This document shows, piece after piece, positions 1-15,086 of a stretch of 64,000 nt of DNA; the first letter of the stretch is position 1, and the number at the start of each line of letters is the position of its first letter. The DNA is taken from contig NC_052672.1 in assembly GCF_016802725.1 (NCBI RefSeq), positions 750,001-814,000 on the forward strand, written 5' to 3'. The position numbers were made by a program, and so were the translations under genes. Source of the stretch: Solenopsis invicta. Its lineage: Eukaryota > Arthropoda > Insecta > Hymenoptera > Formicidae. The notes beneath the pieces were generated by a model. It saw nothing but the letters and a program-made list of their open reading frames with translations. It made no database searches and was not told where the DNA came from.

Positions 1-136
1 GAGATCGCATGACCGTTTAAGGTCCAACGGAGCTGCAAAGGTGGATCGCCCTCGACCACTGCACATGGTACCGTTACTACTTGACCCGAATTAAGTGGCT
101 CCTCGCCAAACGAGAATGGCAATAATTTCGGAATGA
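1..136 (-). CDS. Dscam1: Dscam1 exon 10.15 (Ig7 variant, cut by window edge)
   Basis: Only the 5' part is in the window. Starts VIPKLLPFSFGEEPLNSGQV, first cysteine in VPCAVVEGD, tryptophan in LRWTLNG; the rest lies beyond position 1. Acceptor CAG at 137-139. More variants and the Ig7-array docking site may lie outside. Confidence 0.9.
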
Positions 137-3100
137 CTGGAAGAGAGAAAGAGAAAGAGATGAGAAAAGGAGAGAAGGAGTCTTGAAGCCGCAGACTGAA
201 TCAGCAGAGCCGAAGTAGCGCGATTATTAGATCGACGACAGGAAGTCACATTATCTCGTAAAACGTCCTCGCTTCTTTCGTCTTCTCTATGTTTCTTCTT
301 GCTTCCGCTTTAAAGCATTTCCGTGCCGATCGTGTCGTTCTTGTATTGTATGAAGCTATACGTTTCATGTTGATACCAATCAACAATAAAATCAAAAGAG
401 AGAACAGGCGTGTGTGAACCAAGGAAATCGAGAAAAAAATATCACGTTCAATGCAACATTCGATGACTAAAGTGACAATGACGAGCTCTAGAGAACACAA
501 ACACACGTCGTGCTATGAGTAATATGAAAAGCGAAGATACAGAAAAACTCAGAGAAAAATAACAATGTGAAAGAAAATACAAAACGAGGATGAGAGAGGC
601 TTACGGGAAATACCGGAGGGATGAATAAATTAGATAACGGATAAATTGGGATGATAGATGGCTAAGTACAGAAATGCGAATCGCGGCCATAATTTGTCGA
701 AAGATGTACCATTCACGTCCAAAGTGGCCGAATGAGAGACCGATCCAGCCGCGTTTGAAGCGACACAGGTATACTCTCCAGCGTGTCGCGCAGCTACCGA
801 TTCGATGGTCAGTTGTTTAACGCGTTTTCCGGTATCAGACACGATCACATCGCCATGATAAGATTGTATGGGACGGCCGTCGAAGGTCCATATGATCTCC
901 AGAGGGGCATCGCCTTTAGTCACTACGCATTGCACCGACACTAAATCTCCGGCGTTAACGGGTTCCTCGCCGAAGGAAATTGGTCCTATCTGTGGGGAGA
1001 CTGCGATACGAACAAGAAGATAAAGTATACGACTCGAGAATGATGGAAAAATCATGTGTAGTATCTCTGTGAAATTCGATGAATACACATACTTGGATTT
1101 TTTAATCTTGAGATCCCAGTAACGTAAGGAATGAGTAGCTTTTGCGATTTTTTCTTGAAACGTAAGATATAAAGGGAATAAAATTGAAGACGTTGTTCAG
1201 GTTTTTCGTGATATGGATCGATATCCAAGGACAGATTCTATTATCGAAAATAGCTTTAGCAGTTTGTATTTGTTGAAGGAAGGATAGATTTCGAAAGTTG
1301 TGGGATAAAGTGCTGGCGGTGACACTACGTCTTGACATGCGGCTTTTATTAAATACCATTGACCGATAAAGCGGCGGAACGGCTGACGGATCCGACCAAA
1401 TTGCTCGCGACGCAGCTATATTCGCCAACATGGCGAGCAGTCACAGATTCAATGGTGAGGACGGATGTCTTTTTCCCGGTATTCGTGATTATCACGTCCG
1501 GATGAGTGAGATGCGTAATAATTTCACCATTGAGGCTCCACCGTATTTCGATCGGTAGATCACCCTTCAAAATGCTACACATTGCAGAAACTTGCTCGCC
1601 CCAATTAGCTGGTTCTTCACTGATAGAAAATGGAGCGATTTGCGGGGCGACTGAAAACAATCGCAGAATATGATCAATATAATTGTGTATATATAAAATA
1701 TGTATAAACCCTTTTCTTTAATCAATCAGAATCGTAGAATTATATTCATCGTCGAGCAAACGTACTCCGCCTTCAACATTTCCATCGCTCAATAATCTTC
1801 GGTGTCTTTGCTAAACCTTCGTATTCGTATATTATCAGTTGCCAATTATACCTCACGCGACGGGATGGTTTTAGAGGGGTGTCGTGTTATCGTTGTTACG
1901 TGAGGATAGGAGAACAGTTTTGTCTAGGTACGTTAGACTTGCAAGCAGAATCTTAAGCTCAATCTCTCAATCGCAGCAAGGCACTTCACTTCATGCAATG
2001 CCAGTACCGTTCACAGCCAAAGTGGCGGAGTAACTCGTCGCTCCAGCAGCATTCGAGGCTGTGCAAGTATACTCCCCGGCGTGTCTCGGGCTCGCGGCCT
2101 CGATTGTCATTAGACTGACTCGCTTGCTGCTGCTTGATATTGATATATCTCCATAATTCTCCTTGGTGATAGGTTCTCCGTTCAGCGCCCATGATACTTC
2201 GATCGGTAGATCTCCCTTTACGACTGTACAGACCGACGAGACAGCCTCGCCCCAATTCGCGGGCTCGTCGCTGATCGAAAATGGCGCTATCTGCGGAGCG
2301 ACTGAAAACGATTTTCCAAAGAATGACAAACCCATTCACAGACAAATCCATCGACCTTGAACACCGTATACTAATAACTACATCAATACACGAGAAAAAT
2401 TAGTGCAAAGATACTTGATTCTCTTAAAAGATATTTATGTGTTTTCCTCCATGTAAATAATAAAATAAATAATTTTAAATTCGTGAAAGATAACTTTCAC
2501 AAATTTAAAATTATTTTATTATGATATTTACATGAATATAAAGAGATAGTCAAATTCCGTGAGAGAATAATTGCAATGCCACTGCTTTGAGTTAATATAA
2601 TGTGACAGGACAGCGAGGCGAAAACCTTTGCAATTATCGCGATAAGGCCAAACAACAGATAGACGCGTCCTCATCGTACTCCCCGTACTTGACGAAACGC
2701 AAGGAAATGTTGAAAAGATTGTGATTGCGCGGGTGCAGAGATTGAAGGGAGTGATGATAAGGGAGGGACGATTTTGTCTTCGCCCGGCGGAGGAAGAATA
2801 GTCGAGACGTCGCGTATATGCTCGCGTGTACATGCGCGCGGTGTTACCATTCACGGCTAGAGCGGCCGTATGGCTGGAGGCTCCGGCTTTGTTCGACGCG
2901 GTGCAAGTGTACTCGCCGGCGTGTCTAGCCGCGACAGCATCGATCGATAGTACGCTGAGACGTTTTCCCTTTGTGATAGAGAACTGATCTGTACTTTCGG
3001 CGGATATCAGCTCGCCGTTGAACGCCCAGGCAATGTCCATCGGGAAGTCCCCTTTGAGAATAGAGCAAGTCGCAGAGATCGCCTCGCCCGAGTTAACCGG

Positions 3101-6100
3101 CTCGTCACCAAATGTGAACGGGAAAATCTGCGGAGCAACTGCGATCGCGGATCGCGCGTGAAAATCTCAATAAATAAATGTTACACACGTCGAGGTGAAA
3201 TTCCCTCGCGATCATTACGATCTTTACGATCCTTTACGCGCAATCATTGGGAACAATCACGGCGATAAGGAGTAAGGGTATGATGTCGTCAGATTAAGAC
3301 AATGCGATGAAGCGGGTTTATGATGATCTATGAAAAGTATGAATCGCAGTGATGGATTATGCAAGTGCTGTACGACGTTTATCTGGCGTGCATGTGTGCT
3401 TCTGGAAACATGTAGGTACCGTTGACGACGAGCGTAGTTGAGTGGCTGACGTTGCCGGCTCTGTTCGTAGCTACGCATGTGTATTCGCCCGCGTGCCTCG
3501 CAGCCACGGATTCGATGCTGAGAGCGCTCATATGTTTATTTATGTTCGTGATAGCGATATCCGAGTCGTGCAGACTAATCGGTTTGCCATTAAATGTCCA
3601 AACGATCTTTACGGGAAAATCGCCTTTAATAATGGAACACGTTGCCGAAACCATGTCACCCCAATTCGCCGGTCCGTCACTGATCGCGAAAGGCCCTATG
3701 TGTGGCGCAACTATAATATTATATTAACAATCAGATGTCAATTCTACAGCCGGTAGATTTAACCAAAGTTACATTTTCCAAAATAATAAAGAATAAATAC
3801 AGGACTTGTAATAATCAAATAATTACAAGTATCACAATCCTATTATAATAATCAGTAGATTAAGAGCGTTATAATCCTGCTCGTAGAATCGGTTCTTTCA
3901 ATCGCGTCAGAAGCGATCTGAATCATTCCCGATATCGTTAAAATAGAAGAGGAAGATTATCGAGACGAAATTCTTCACATTCTTTTTCACACTTCCGCGC
4001 GAAAGAAAAGGGTTAAGGGAAATTGTGGGAGTGGATATACCGCTCTGCACATGCACGATTGGGAGAGGTGAGAAAAACTACGCGAAACACAAGACGTGAG
4101 AAGACCTTTATACCGTTCACGGCCAGTGATGCGGAATAACTCGTTCCACCAGCGACGTTGCTAGCCGTGCAGGTGTATTCCCCGGCGTGGCGCGCTGTCA
4201 CGGCATCGATCGTAAGCAGACTGACACGCTTGCCGGTACTAACTATCGATATATCAGGATGATCTCGAGAAATTGGCTCGCCATTGAGTGCCCACTCGAT
4301 CTGGATTGGGTGATCGCCCTTCAACACCGTGCAAGTAACGGTGATGGTGTCACCCCAATTAGCCGGTTCTTCGCCGATCACAAACGGCATAATTTCGGGC
4401 GCAACTAAGGACGTGTCTTAATTATAGCCCTATTCTGCTTTCGCCAAATTTTAAATGCAATTTCTCACCAGATTCACTTACAATGCCGTATTACATGCCG
4501 TATTAAACTTAATACAATTGTAATAGATAAAATGTACAACATGTGTGAATAAATCTCTCTCTTCATCTTGCGATGTCGTGAGGCACAGCCCGTCACTTTT
4601 GTTAGGTCTGAGAATATGAAGGAACGTGAGGACCTCTTGGGAGTAAGTGTGTGAATAGCAATGGTGTCAAACTACATGAGTGGACGACTCATACATGCAT
4701 TGTATTAATAAAAACTTCGAAGAATCGTCATATGATACCGTTGACAGCTAAGGAAGCGGAAAAGCTCGTCCCACCGGCAGCGTTAGTGGCTACGCAAGTG
4801 TACTCTCCAGCGTGGCTAGCCGTAACGGCGTCGATCGTTAGCAGGCTGACGCGCTTGCTGGTGACGATCGTTATATCGGAAAAATCGTGAGAGATCGGCT
4901 GGCCGTTGAGCGCCCACTCGATCTGTATCGGTTGATCTCCTTTCAAAATTGTGCACGTCGCCGTGACTGTTTCTCCCCAATTCGCTGGTTTCTCACTAAG
5001 TACGAAAGGCGCTATCTCCGGAGCAACTAAAGTGAATAAATGACCGATCGTATAGCGACTAATCTACTGCAAATTACTGACATAACATTGACAAGTACGA
5101 GTACAATAGCACATCTTTGCGATCTGACAACGTCTTGAAGATCGCGGTTGACCATCGATGACGATTTTAGGGACGGGAAGGGAAAATGATAATAAACGGA
5201 TAATAGACGAAGATGGGACATGAAGGACAATTGTGCAGGGAATCTCTGAAACGAGATGTACCGTTCACAGCTAAAGTCGCCGAATAACTAGTCGCTCCGG
5301 CTTTATTCGACGCTGAGCACGTGTATTCCCCTGCGTGCCTGGCGGCTACAGACTCGATGCTGAGGATGCTATTCTTCCGCGTCGTCGCCAGGATATTAAT
5401 GTCCGAACGATCTGGCCGAATCGGCTCGCTGTTCAACGCCCATGTGATCTCGATCGGTAAATCACCCTTGAGGATGGCGCACACGACGGAAATGGAATCG
5501 CCCCAGTTGGCTGGTTCCTCAGCGACATCGAACGGCGCGATTTGCGGTGCGACTGCAACGGGTTTTACGTGTTTTTCCCCCTCTCTCATTTGTCTCTTCT
5601 ACATAAACTGTCAAACCTTGATAACGTAGTTACCTGACGCGGGAAAACTAGAGAAAATTTGAAAAGAAAGAAGAAAAGAGCTAAATAGAGTTGCCGAAGT
5701 AGCTGCCATTGTTGCCATTACTCTTTCCATTAAACGACTTTCTATTACGTACGAAAGTTTCGATCGGGGAGGGAAGGAATGGAAAAACAGGGTAAAAGAC
5801 CGATTTCAAGACCAACATTGTTTTTAACGATTATCGTAGATACCGTTGACTGTCAACTCCGCAGAATAAGTGGTTGCGCCGGCAGCATTGGAGGCAACGC
5901 AAGTGTATGTGCCCGCGTGACTCGGACTCGCAGAATCTATAGACAGTAAGCTGTTCCTCTTGGTAGTCGTCACGGATATTCGATTTTCCTCAATAGGCAT
6001 TCCATTCAACGCCCACGTGATCTCTAATGGGATGTCACCGTTAACCACTGTGCAGACTGCCGAGACGGAGTCACCCCAGTTCACCGCCTTGTCAGCCATT

Positions 6101-9100
6101 TCGAAAGGAGCGATGCGCGGCGGTACTGTCATGGTCACAGAAAACTATCTCACATTGAACCGGAAGCAAGACGAAGGAAATAACGCGTGAAAATGAGCTC
6201 GAAAATTACAGAACGTAAAAATTTCGATCTATCGATCATTTCTTCTCTGAAGAGATGCAATTCTCTTGAGAGTTTGATTTGGAAAGTTCAGCAATGGAAT
6301 ATAATTGTCATTTCATGGAGACTACTGACGCGATCAGTTAAGTCTCGAAAACTGCGACGCATTATCGTACGTGTAATTTTTCCAGCGTGCCACAAAGCGC
6401 TAAAAGAAGCATAGCCCGGTATTTCGTGCGTCCAACCAACCACCCAACCGTCATTGATTCAAATTGGACAAGCGTACCGTTCACCGAAAGAACCGAAGAG
6501 TGGGTAGTGGTTCCGGCTGTGTTGCTCGCAGTGCACGAGTATTCGCCCGCGTGTCTTGCGGCTACCGATTCGATCGTCAGTTGGCTGATCCGTTTGCTAC
6601 TCCTGCTTATCACTATATCGGGATTGTCGTAATTGTGTTCATCGAATGCGCCATTCGCGATGTCGATCACACGCCCGTTAAACGACCAGATTATGTCGAT
6701 AGGCAGGTCGCCTTTTATCACGGCGCATTGTACTGTCGCCATCTCTCCCGCATTGGCAGCTTCGTCACCGAAGGTGAAAGACGATAGTTGCGGTGCGACT
6801 GTAACCGCGAAGGGCACATTCGTGAATCCACACGTGGGAGCTTTCAAAGTGACGCTACCCGTACATTCGCGGTAAGGTAATGGGAAATGTACTTTACCGA
6901 ATTAAACTGAGAACCAAACTGGACGGCTCATAAAACAGCACTTTTGAATCTTCAGAGGGAAAATTGGTGAAGGATGAGGAACGATATTTTAACAAAGGAC
7001 ATCGAACAACATTGTAATGATACATTATAAAGCGATACGGGAAACAAAATCAAAAATAAGAAAATAAAAGAGAAGAAAAGAAAAAAGTACGTGGACCATC
7101 GTTTCGCTGTCACTGCGGGATGGACCGTGTGTCGTCGTCCATGACGATAATCTCGCTGCTGCAGGAGTACTTTACGTTGCGTAGGATTATCGTCTTGACG
7201 ACGACAGTGAGCGCGAAGAACGGTGATTACTCAATTGATATATTACTGCGGAGATACAAGAAGTTACAAAAGGATAACGAAACTGTATATATACAGGTAT
7301 AAGGCACAGTACGTTTCTTTTTATATATACGAGCGCGGTACCGTTCACCGAGAGTACAGCGGTGTGACTGTCGGATCCGGCGGCATTGGTAGCAGTACAT
7401 TTGTATCTTCCAGCATGTCTCGCCGCCACACTGTCGATGCTCAAGAAGCTGACTCTCTTATCAGTCACAATATTAACATCCGGCCAACTCGAGTCGATCG
7501 GGATGTCGTCGAAGGTCCACATCAATTTTACAGGGAAGTCGCCCTTGACGATCGTGCAAGAGACCGACAACATCTCGCCGGAGTTGAGAGGATCGTCGCC
7601 GAAGGAAAACTGAAGGATCTGTGGCGCGACTGCGTGAACGACACGGCGGCACAGGCGGGAAGGTATAACAAGAGACAAAAAATTGTGAAAGTGATCGAGT
7701 GACGGGATAAAAATTAGCATAATATAACTGTGTACAAGTGAATGTTGTATGAGTTAGAAATTTTCTTGTATAATGTTATTAACATAACAAAAGACAGGGA
7801 AAAAGATGTACGTGTTAGTAGAATTTCAATATTTTTGAATTATTAGTAACAACATTCGTAAAACAAGAAATAATAATTATTAATTAAAATGGTGTAAAAT
7901 GAAGATGCATATTCGCGTATTCGTAAGTCTTTAATGACCAGCTAACGATCGAATAACGCTTACTGAATGATGCTTTGGGAAAAGATGAGGAAGATGCATG
8001 ATAGAGAGGGAGACGAGCATTCATTTCTTCCGTGAGAATCGATTGCATATACCGTTTACAGCCAGATGAGCCGTATGTGTCGTGGCACCGACGCGATTGG
8101 ATGCAGTACAGGTATAATCGCCGGCGTGTCGGGCCGCGACTGATTCAATAGATAAAACGCTGTTCTTTCGATTCGTGCTGCCTACTACTATGTCGGTGTC
8201 GTGATTGTCGATCGGCATTCCGTTAAAAGTCCAAGTTATTTCGATAGGCTGATCGCCCTTCGTGACGGAACAGGTGACTGAGACCAACTCGCCCCAGCTG
8301 GCCGGCTCATCCCCGAAAGCGAAAGGCAGTATTTGCGGGGCAACTGGAAAGAGCGACTGGGAGAAACGAGACAAGAAAGAGCAAGTGTCGGTTCGTGATG
8401 CGATATATCAGGCGATCCCCTGATAACGTAATTCACGAAGGCAATTTCACGTGTCTCGATAATGACATTCGTTTCAGCCAAATGCGACATGGACCGCTAA
8501 ATGAGATTGGTATGGCGGTGGAGTGTGTATCGTTTTGTCATGAGATCTTTCGATAAGGATGATGGGTAACTCGATGGACAAGGATACTTCAAGGTGTGTG
8601 ACGATAATTATGTGCAGCGAGTCTATACAACGGGAACCGTGCGGAGGGGATTAGGGTCGTACCGTTAACAGTCAGAGTTGTCGATCGACTGACGGAACCA
8701 GCTAGGTTCGACGCGGAGCACGCGTACTCTCCGGCGTGGCGCGCCGAAACGCCGTCGATGCTGAGGGTACTCAAGTGCTTGCTGATTTTGGTGATCGTGA
8801 TACCCGAGTCTTTCGACGTGTCGATCGGTACTCCGGCAAACGACCACGATATGTCCATGGGCATGTCGCCCTTCAGGATCGAGCAGGGCACGGACACGGA
8901 GTCTCCCCAATTAGCGATTTCGGCATTGAAAGCGATTGGTAGAAGCTGCGGCCCGACTATATGTGTAGTCAAACAAACGATCATGCTTCATTACCGAAAA
9001 AAAAGATGCAACGGCGTCTGCGAAATTGCGAGTTACGATTAGATGGCTCTATAGCAGATGGCACTATGCGTTAGACTCATTTATCTAGCGAGTGTTTTCA

Positions 9101-12100
9101 TTAAAACTTTCGAAGGATTCAAGTAGGCAAAGGATTCGACATCGACACGGAGAAGGCGTGACAAATGAGGGAACAACTATGGTGCTGTTTGCAAGGTCTG
9201 TGCAAGGAACGAAATAGAAGGTGTGACAAAACGCAACCGAAGAATGAAAAAGAAATTGTGTTCTCTAGGAACAGATAATCCCGAACCATTGACGGTGAGG
9301 ACGGTCGAATGGGACGCCGTTCCAGCCGCGTTTTCGGCGGTACAAACATACTCCCCCGCGTGTCTCGCGGTGATGACCGAGATCATGAGCATGCTAACGC
9401 GATCCGCGACCTTCTTTGCGAGTACGCCGGAAGAACCGCCCATCTCTTCTCCGGGATAGCTCCAACGTATGTTCAACGGCAGGTCGCCACTCGACACGAT
9501 ACACTGCAGATTCGCAAATTCCCCGGCATTCATTGGTAGCTTCGTGAACGCGAACTCCTGAACGACCGGTGGCACTGAAGATGTATGGATTGACGATTAT
9601 ACGCGTCCCGCGTCATGTGCCACGCTCTCGTGGATATCATAGACATATTACGTTCAACCTCGAGATTGAGTGAAAATGATCCGACTGTGCGACTTTCGTG
9701 TTGAAGACGTACGAATTTTATTCTCAATTAACAGGACGCTAAAGGCTGATTCTCCGTCCCACGTGTGTAAATTCAATATTAATGATACAGGAAAACTCGA
9801 TACTTTATCTCACAGTGAAACAATGCCTATAACATGCACGGACGCATGGCTTTGCTGCTACGCGAGACGATCGCGCGATGTGGGAGAAGAGATTTGAATT
9901 GAAAACAAGCACATCAGACTTTTTCTTACTAACAATTCAATCACCGCCATACCAACTCCCAGACTTCCACAAATGCGTGTCTTCTGTTTGGATCGATGTA
10001 CGTTTGCTCTACGTTATTAAGTTTATCAACGTCGACAACAGGATCATCCGCATACGTTACAGAATCCGTGCCCGTGTCCTACAGTCGCACCCTTTAAAAT
10101 CTACGACACGTTCCCTACACGCGTCAACGACACCCTCAATATACAATTTTTTCGGTACCTCATAAATCAATATGGAATGGTGCGACATAACACGTTCAAT
10201 ATTTAGTGGTAACTGTACAATAAATACGACAATCCGCTGTAAAGAAAGTAGCTGCAAATAAATGTTTGCTATTCTAATGTTATCATGGTTAACGTCTATC
10301 TCGTTGATCGGCTGGCTTGTTGCAAATATAAATGTACCTTTTGTTTTTGAAAATATTGAAGAGACACGTTACTTGAATAAATAATTAACTGCTAAATAGA
10401 ACATTAATTAATCGTTCTGGGCATATGATTACAGTTACAGTAATTACATTATTTATGCTAAATGTATTTAGCATTATTATATTAATGACAGAGAGTGAAT
10501 TTCTCTTTAATTTACGAATATTCTACATTACTTTTAAATTTTCATTAGATTATTAAACGAATTTTTTATTAAAACACAATTCTCTTAGATGTCAATAATT
10601 CTTTAACTTTTAAAATATTGTCAAATTTTATAATACAAATGAAAACTCAATATTTGTTGCAAAATTTAAATATTATATTTGTATAAAAGAGAAATACTAG
10701 AAAGGCAAAATGTTGAACTTACCCATGACTTGAACTTCCAATGTTCCACGCGCACTGTAACCCTGTGCGTTGCGTGCCACGCAAGTGTAGGTTGCTTGGT
10801 CGCTCATACGTTCAACATTCTCGATGATAAGTGTGCCATTAGGGAAGACCTTTTGCTTCCTGTTGATCGGCAAGACCCTGGTGTCTCGTTCCCAGACGAT
10901 GCTCTCGATTGGATATCCAGCAACAGGGCAAGTGACGCGCAGAGTTTCCCCGGCAACGATTGCCTTCTTGTCCATGTGACGAATAAACGGCAAACCGTAA
11001 ACATTGAGACGGGCAGAATGTTCGGCAGCTCCAACCTGTAACAAAATTATACGATACACATTTAGAACACGTCCTCGAAAAATTAAATTAATAAAAAACA
11101 TTTATTTTTAGAAAGAAAGAAAATAAAAAACATTAATAAAAAACCATTTATTTTTAGAAAGAAAAAAAATAAAAAAACATTAATAAAGAAATATTTATTT
11201 TTAGAAAGAAAGAAGATTTATGTATAAAATAAATATGTTGTGTGCATAATGATTTATATATTAACAATTGGTGAATAAACAACGTTAAAATAAGAAATTA
11301 AATTTCTACACATTTTTATTAAGCAAGAATCAACACAAAAGAATCAACCTTTGATGCAGCGATGCACTTGTAGAGACCACCATCATTGGTATGAATGCTC
11401 GAAATATTCAGATGCGACACGACATCACCATTGACCGTGACGTATTGTCCCACTTGCAGTCTCTCGGTGTTCGACAACCGTTTCCCATCAAGTTCCCAGG
11501 TAATTTCGGGAGTGGGATTTCCACTGGCAACGCACTTCAAAAACATGCTCGGTCCAGGCTGAAGAGTCTCTTCGGCGAAAGCTTGACGGATCTGCGGCGG
11601 CTCAACTGTCGATAATCAAAGAGACAAAAAAAGATAATTCCATTGACAAAAATAGCTTTCGTTTTCGCGACAGCAGTTTTTCTAATTAATAATTTCATAT
11701 TCATTACAAAAATATTACTTGAACAAGAATTACAGTGGTAGTATTTAACAAAATATTTCGTTAATTCAGGAAAAATTTTTATCACAAAATCAATATTAAT
11801 TTTTAGTTAAATGAATAATATAGTAGATTCAATTTACGTACGTAAATTAATATTATTATTATTGGTAAAAATGCTTATTACTAATTTAATTTAAACAAGC
11901 CCGGCGGAAAAAATATGACGAATATTTGACTCACATCTTCCACCAAGTTTTAATTCTGCTGTTGCCTGTGCGCTTTCCTGATCATTTCTTACGAAGCATT
12001 GATACATTCCCTTGTCTTCTTTCTTCACACTCTCAATCCTTAGCACGCGATCTTCCAATCCAAGAGGTTTACCATCTTTGAGCCAAGAGATGGTTTTGAT

Positions 12101-15055
12101 AGGATTGCCTTGGACGGTGCAAGTGAAGGTCGCTGGTCTTCCAAAGTCGATAGTCTGCGTGCTTGGTTCGATCTCCGCGGTCAGCGGCGCCGTAACAGTC
12201 AAAACGGTCTCCACACTCTCGCCGCCGACCGAATTATTGACGATGCAAAGATATTTACCGGAATCTTCGACTCGGGCCTCACGGATGATCAAAGTACCGC
12301 TGACCTGACGTACGCGCTCATTCAGCTGGACCGGTTGACGCCTCGACGTCCCCTCGATGAACTTGTACCATCTGAAACGAGAAGATAAAAACTGCCGATT
12401 TTCGCGCCAACGCCGGAACGAGAGCCGCTCGTTCCGTTACTGCATTCGCTTATACGTATGAATCAGAATTTATATCGCAAAATGGAACAAAAGTAAACCA
12501 ATTGATTTCATAAATTTTAATTTTTATGTAAATTACTTTTAAAAAATTCTATATAGAGAAGTATTTTTTTGTTGTCATTATCATAATATATGGTCTACAG
12601 AAAGTTTTAGCAGGGTGGGAAAAAGACACGAGAAGGAATTTTTATGATTAATTCGAATAATGAATGACGCTGTTTGCTCCATTTTACGCTATTATGTCTT
12701 AAATTTTATACGCGGGGCTTTGGGCGTCTCTGGGCACGGCCTTCCGTTTTTTCCACCGATCTTATCTGTTTTACATTTCTCCCGCAAAATAATTTCGTAC
12801 AAGAATAAAAACGCAATTCAAGAATAAGACAAAACGTTTCTACTGTAGCCTCACGATCGAGAAGCAGGCGATGCAGGCGGGGCGCAACAGAAGAATAAAG
12901 ACAATGGCGGTAACAATAGATTGAAAGCAAAAGAATACGTAAAAAGGCATTTGCGTGTTTGATTTTCGACGCGATAAAGTCCCTAAGGCTCCTAAAGGGA
13001 GAAGGTGAGGAGCGATTGCAGCGTGAAAGCAAGTACGATCTCATTCGATTCTTCGTGATGTGCGATCATTCGCAACTGCGCTCGTCGCGCTGATTAATCC
13101 AAGCAGGAAGAATGTAAAAAAGAAATACGCCAATAATCCATAATAAAATGACGTAACAAGCGATCGCAGCAGCAGTTTTTTTTTGGCATAGTTGTTGGAG
13201 GCAGGTTCTAGTGCAGGGTCTCTTTCATATATTTTTTTAAGCGACAATATCTCTCACACGTAACAATGTAATTATATACGTAACAACGATGTAAAAAAAA
13301 GCGCGTTTGAAAAATTTACTCTCCAGTTAATTAATTAATAACCAATTTCAGAATCGTAAATTGGGGGTTACGAGATATTGTCGGATGTACAAACCACAAA
13401 TGGTGGCGGACAGTGGAAGACGGTCGGGGCAGGGAGCACAAATGGTTGTAGTGAATTGGCGGTACGTTTAATGGCGGTGCAACTGGACCACGGACGTGAA
13501 AAAACGTTAAGGCTCGATCCTCCTCGGTTACTCACACACGCCCAACGTGTACGTCAATACGAGCGATCTTCACTTCTTTACCTTTTCTTTTGTAAACGAA
13601 TGAGAGAGAGAGGGGGTGGGGAAATGAATTAATACGAGCGGATGAACGGAGGCACGAGAAGGTGGCAAGGACTTACCAGCCAAATATTGTGGGACTTATT
13701 TGGAGGTGTGCAGGTGTAGGGCAACATTGACCGCCCCATTGATCGGGTGACGCCCTCTCGGACCACCCGGATCAGCACCGAGGATATCAGGGGAGCAGAG
13801 GGCCCGCATCCTTTTCGAGGTCGCGCTTCCGTCACCTATCTCGAGGGTTGAGGGGAGGATCCAGTTGGCACTGAAAACCAACACGTCCGATTGGCCCCGA
13901 ATCAGGGATACACATTTCGTCATTAGCACTATTGTTTGACTCATGTAACAATCGCGTTTAATTTACATTCAGAATTGAAAAGCCATCGAAATTATCGAGT
14001 AGTCGCATGAAAATCAGTTTCTTTCAGCCCCCCTCTTCCAAGCTCTGCTCTAATCTACGCTCTCTCTCGTTCTCTCCCCTTCTCCTTCTCCTTTTCTTTC
14101 TCTCATATGCTCTCCGGACTTAAAAGTACTTCTGTATTTCTCTTTTCTGAATTTTACAACATTATCCTATCTGTCTATAAGAAAATCTTGTTCGTTCATT
14201 CTTCTTGCCCCTGTCGAATCTTACGGTACCGCCACCCGACACGGGGTAGAGGGTAAGGATGGAAAGTATTAAAAATGAATACAGGATCTGTGCCCCGCGG
14301 AGCGTGAGACTACATCCAAATCAGGGAGAAAAGAAATCTATACGGAGGTGTGTACCTAGTTATCGGGGCAGGAAAGCCTTGTGCCGCACACGCCAGCGCC
14401 AGAGACTCGCCCTCTACCCCGCGGTACTTATTAAGGCCGTCGCCAGTCGCCTTCGGGGCAGTACGACCAGACGGCTCTGAAATAAATAGATCGCCCAAAG
14501 TCTGTGAGAGCTTCATCTCTCTGTAACATTTCGATTCCACCCTATTTCTTAATTGCACTCCGAAACCGGTACGCGACGTTTGAACTTAAGCGACTAAAAC
14601 TGATTACATACGTACCCTATCACCATTGCGTTCGTCCTGGCTTAAGTCGATAGAATTTTTGCATGCAATTTACTCACCTGACTATGATGCCAATCTTGCC
14701 AGATGGTGAATGATTTCAAATGCAACATTTATTTTTCTTATTTTCTGCACAACGCTTATATTTGACAGCAGTATTTAAATAACGCGTATAATATAATGTC
14801 TCCAAAAATTTTTCAAGCTTACATTTTCCAAGTTTACATTTATTCCGATGTCAAGCACAAGCGTTACGCGATAAATTTTTGATGTAAACTTACTATCAGT
14901 TTGGACATCTAATTTCAAATCGATGAAATTATTAATTCACGAACGCCTTAACTCATAAAATAATACTGCCCTAATTTATGATTGTCACTCATCGAGAGCA
15001 TTTTCACGCGGACGTTTTACTTCAGCAATTTGCTAGAACGTGATTTGCTTTATCA

Positions 15056-15086
<31 letters not shown>

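Larger units (their letters stand above)
1001..9286. other. Short introns of the Ig7 array
   Basis: Thirteen introns of about 280-550 nt separate exons 10.1-10.14 (for example 1001-1356, 2302-2847, 6799-7341). No extra exon copies or relics were found. Apart from the hairpin at 2450-2534 nothing structured stood out. Confidence 0.7.
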
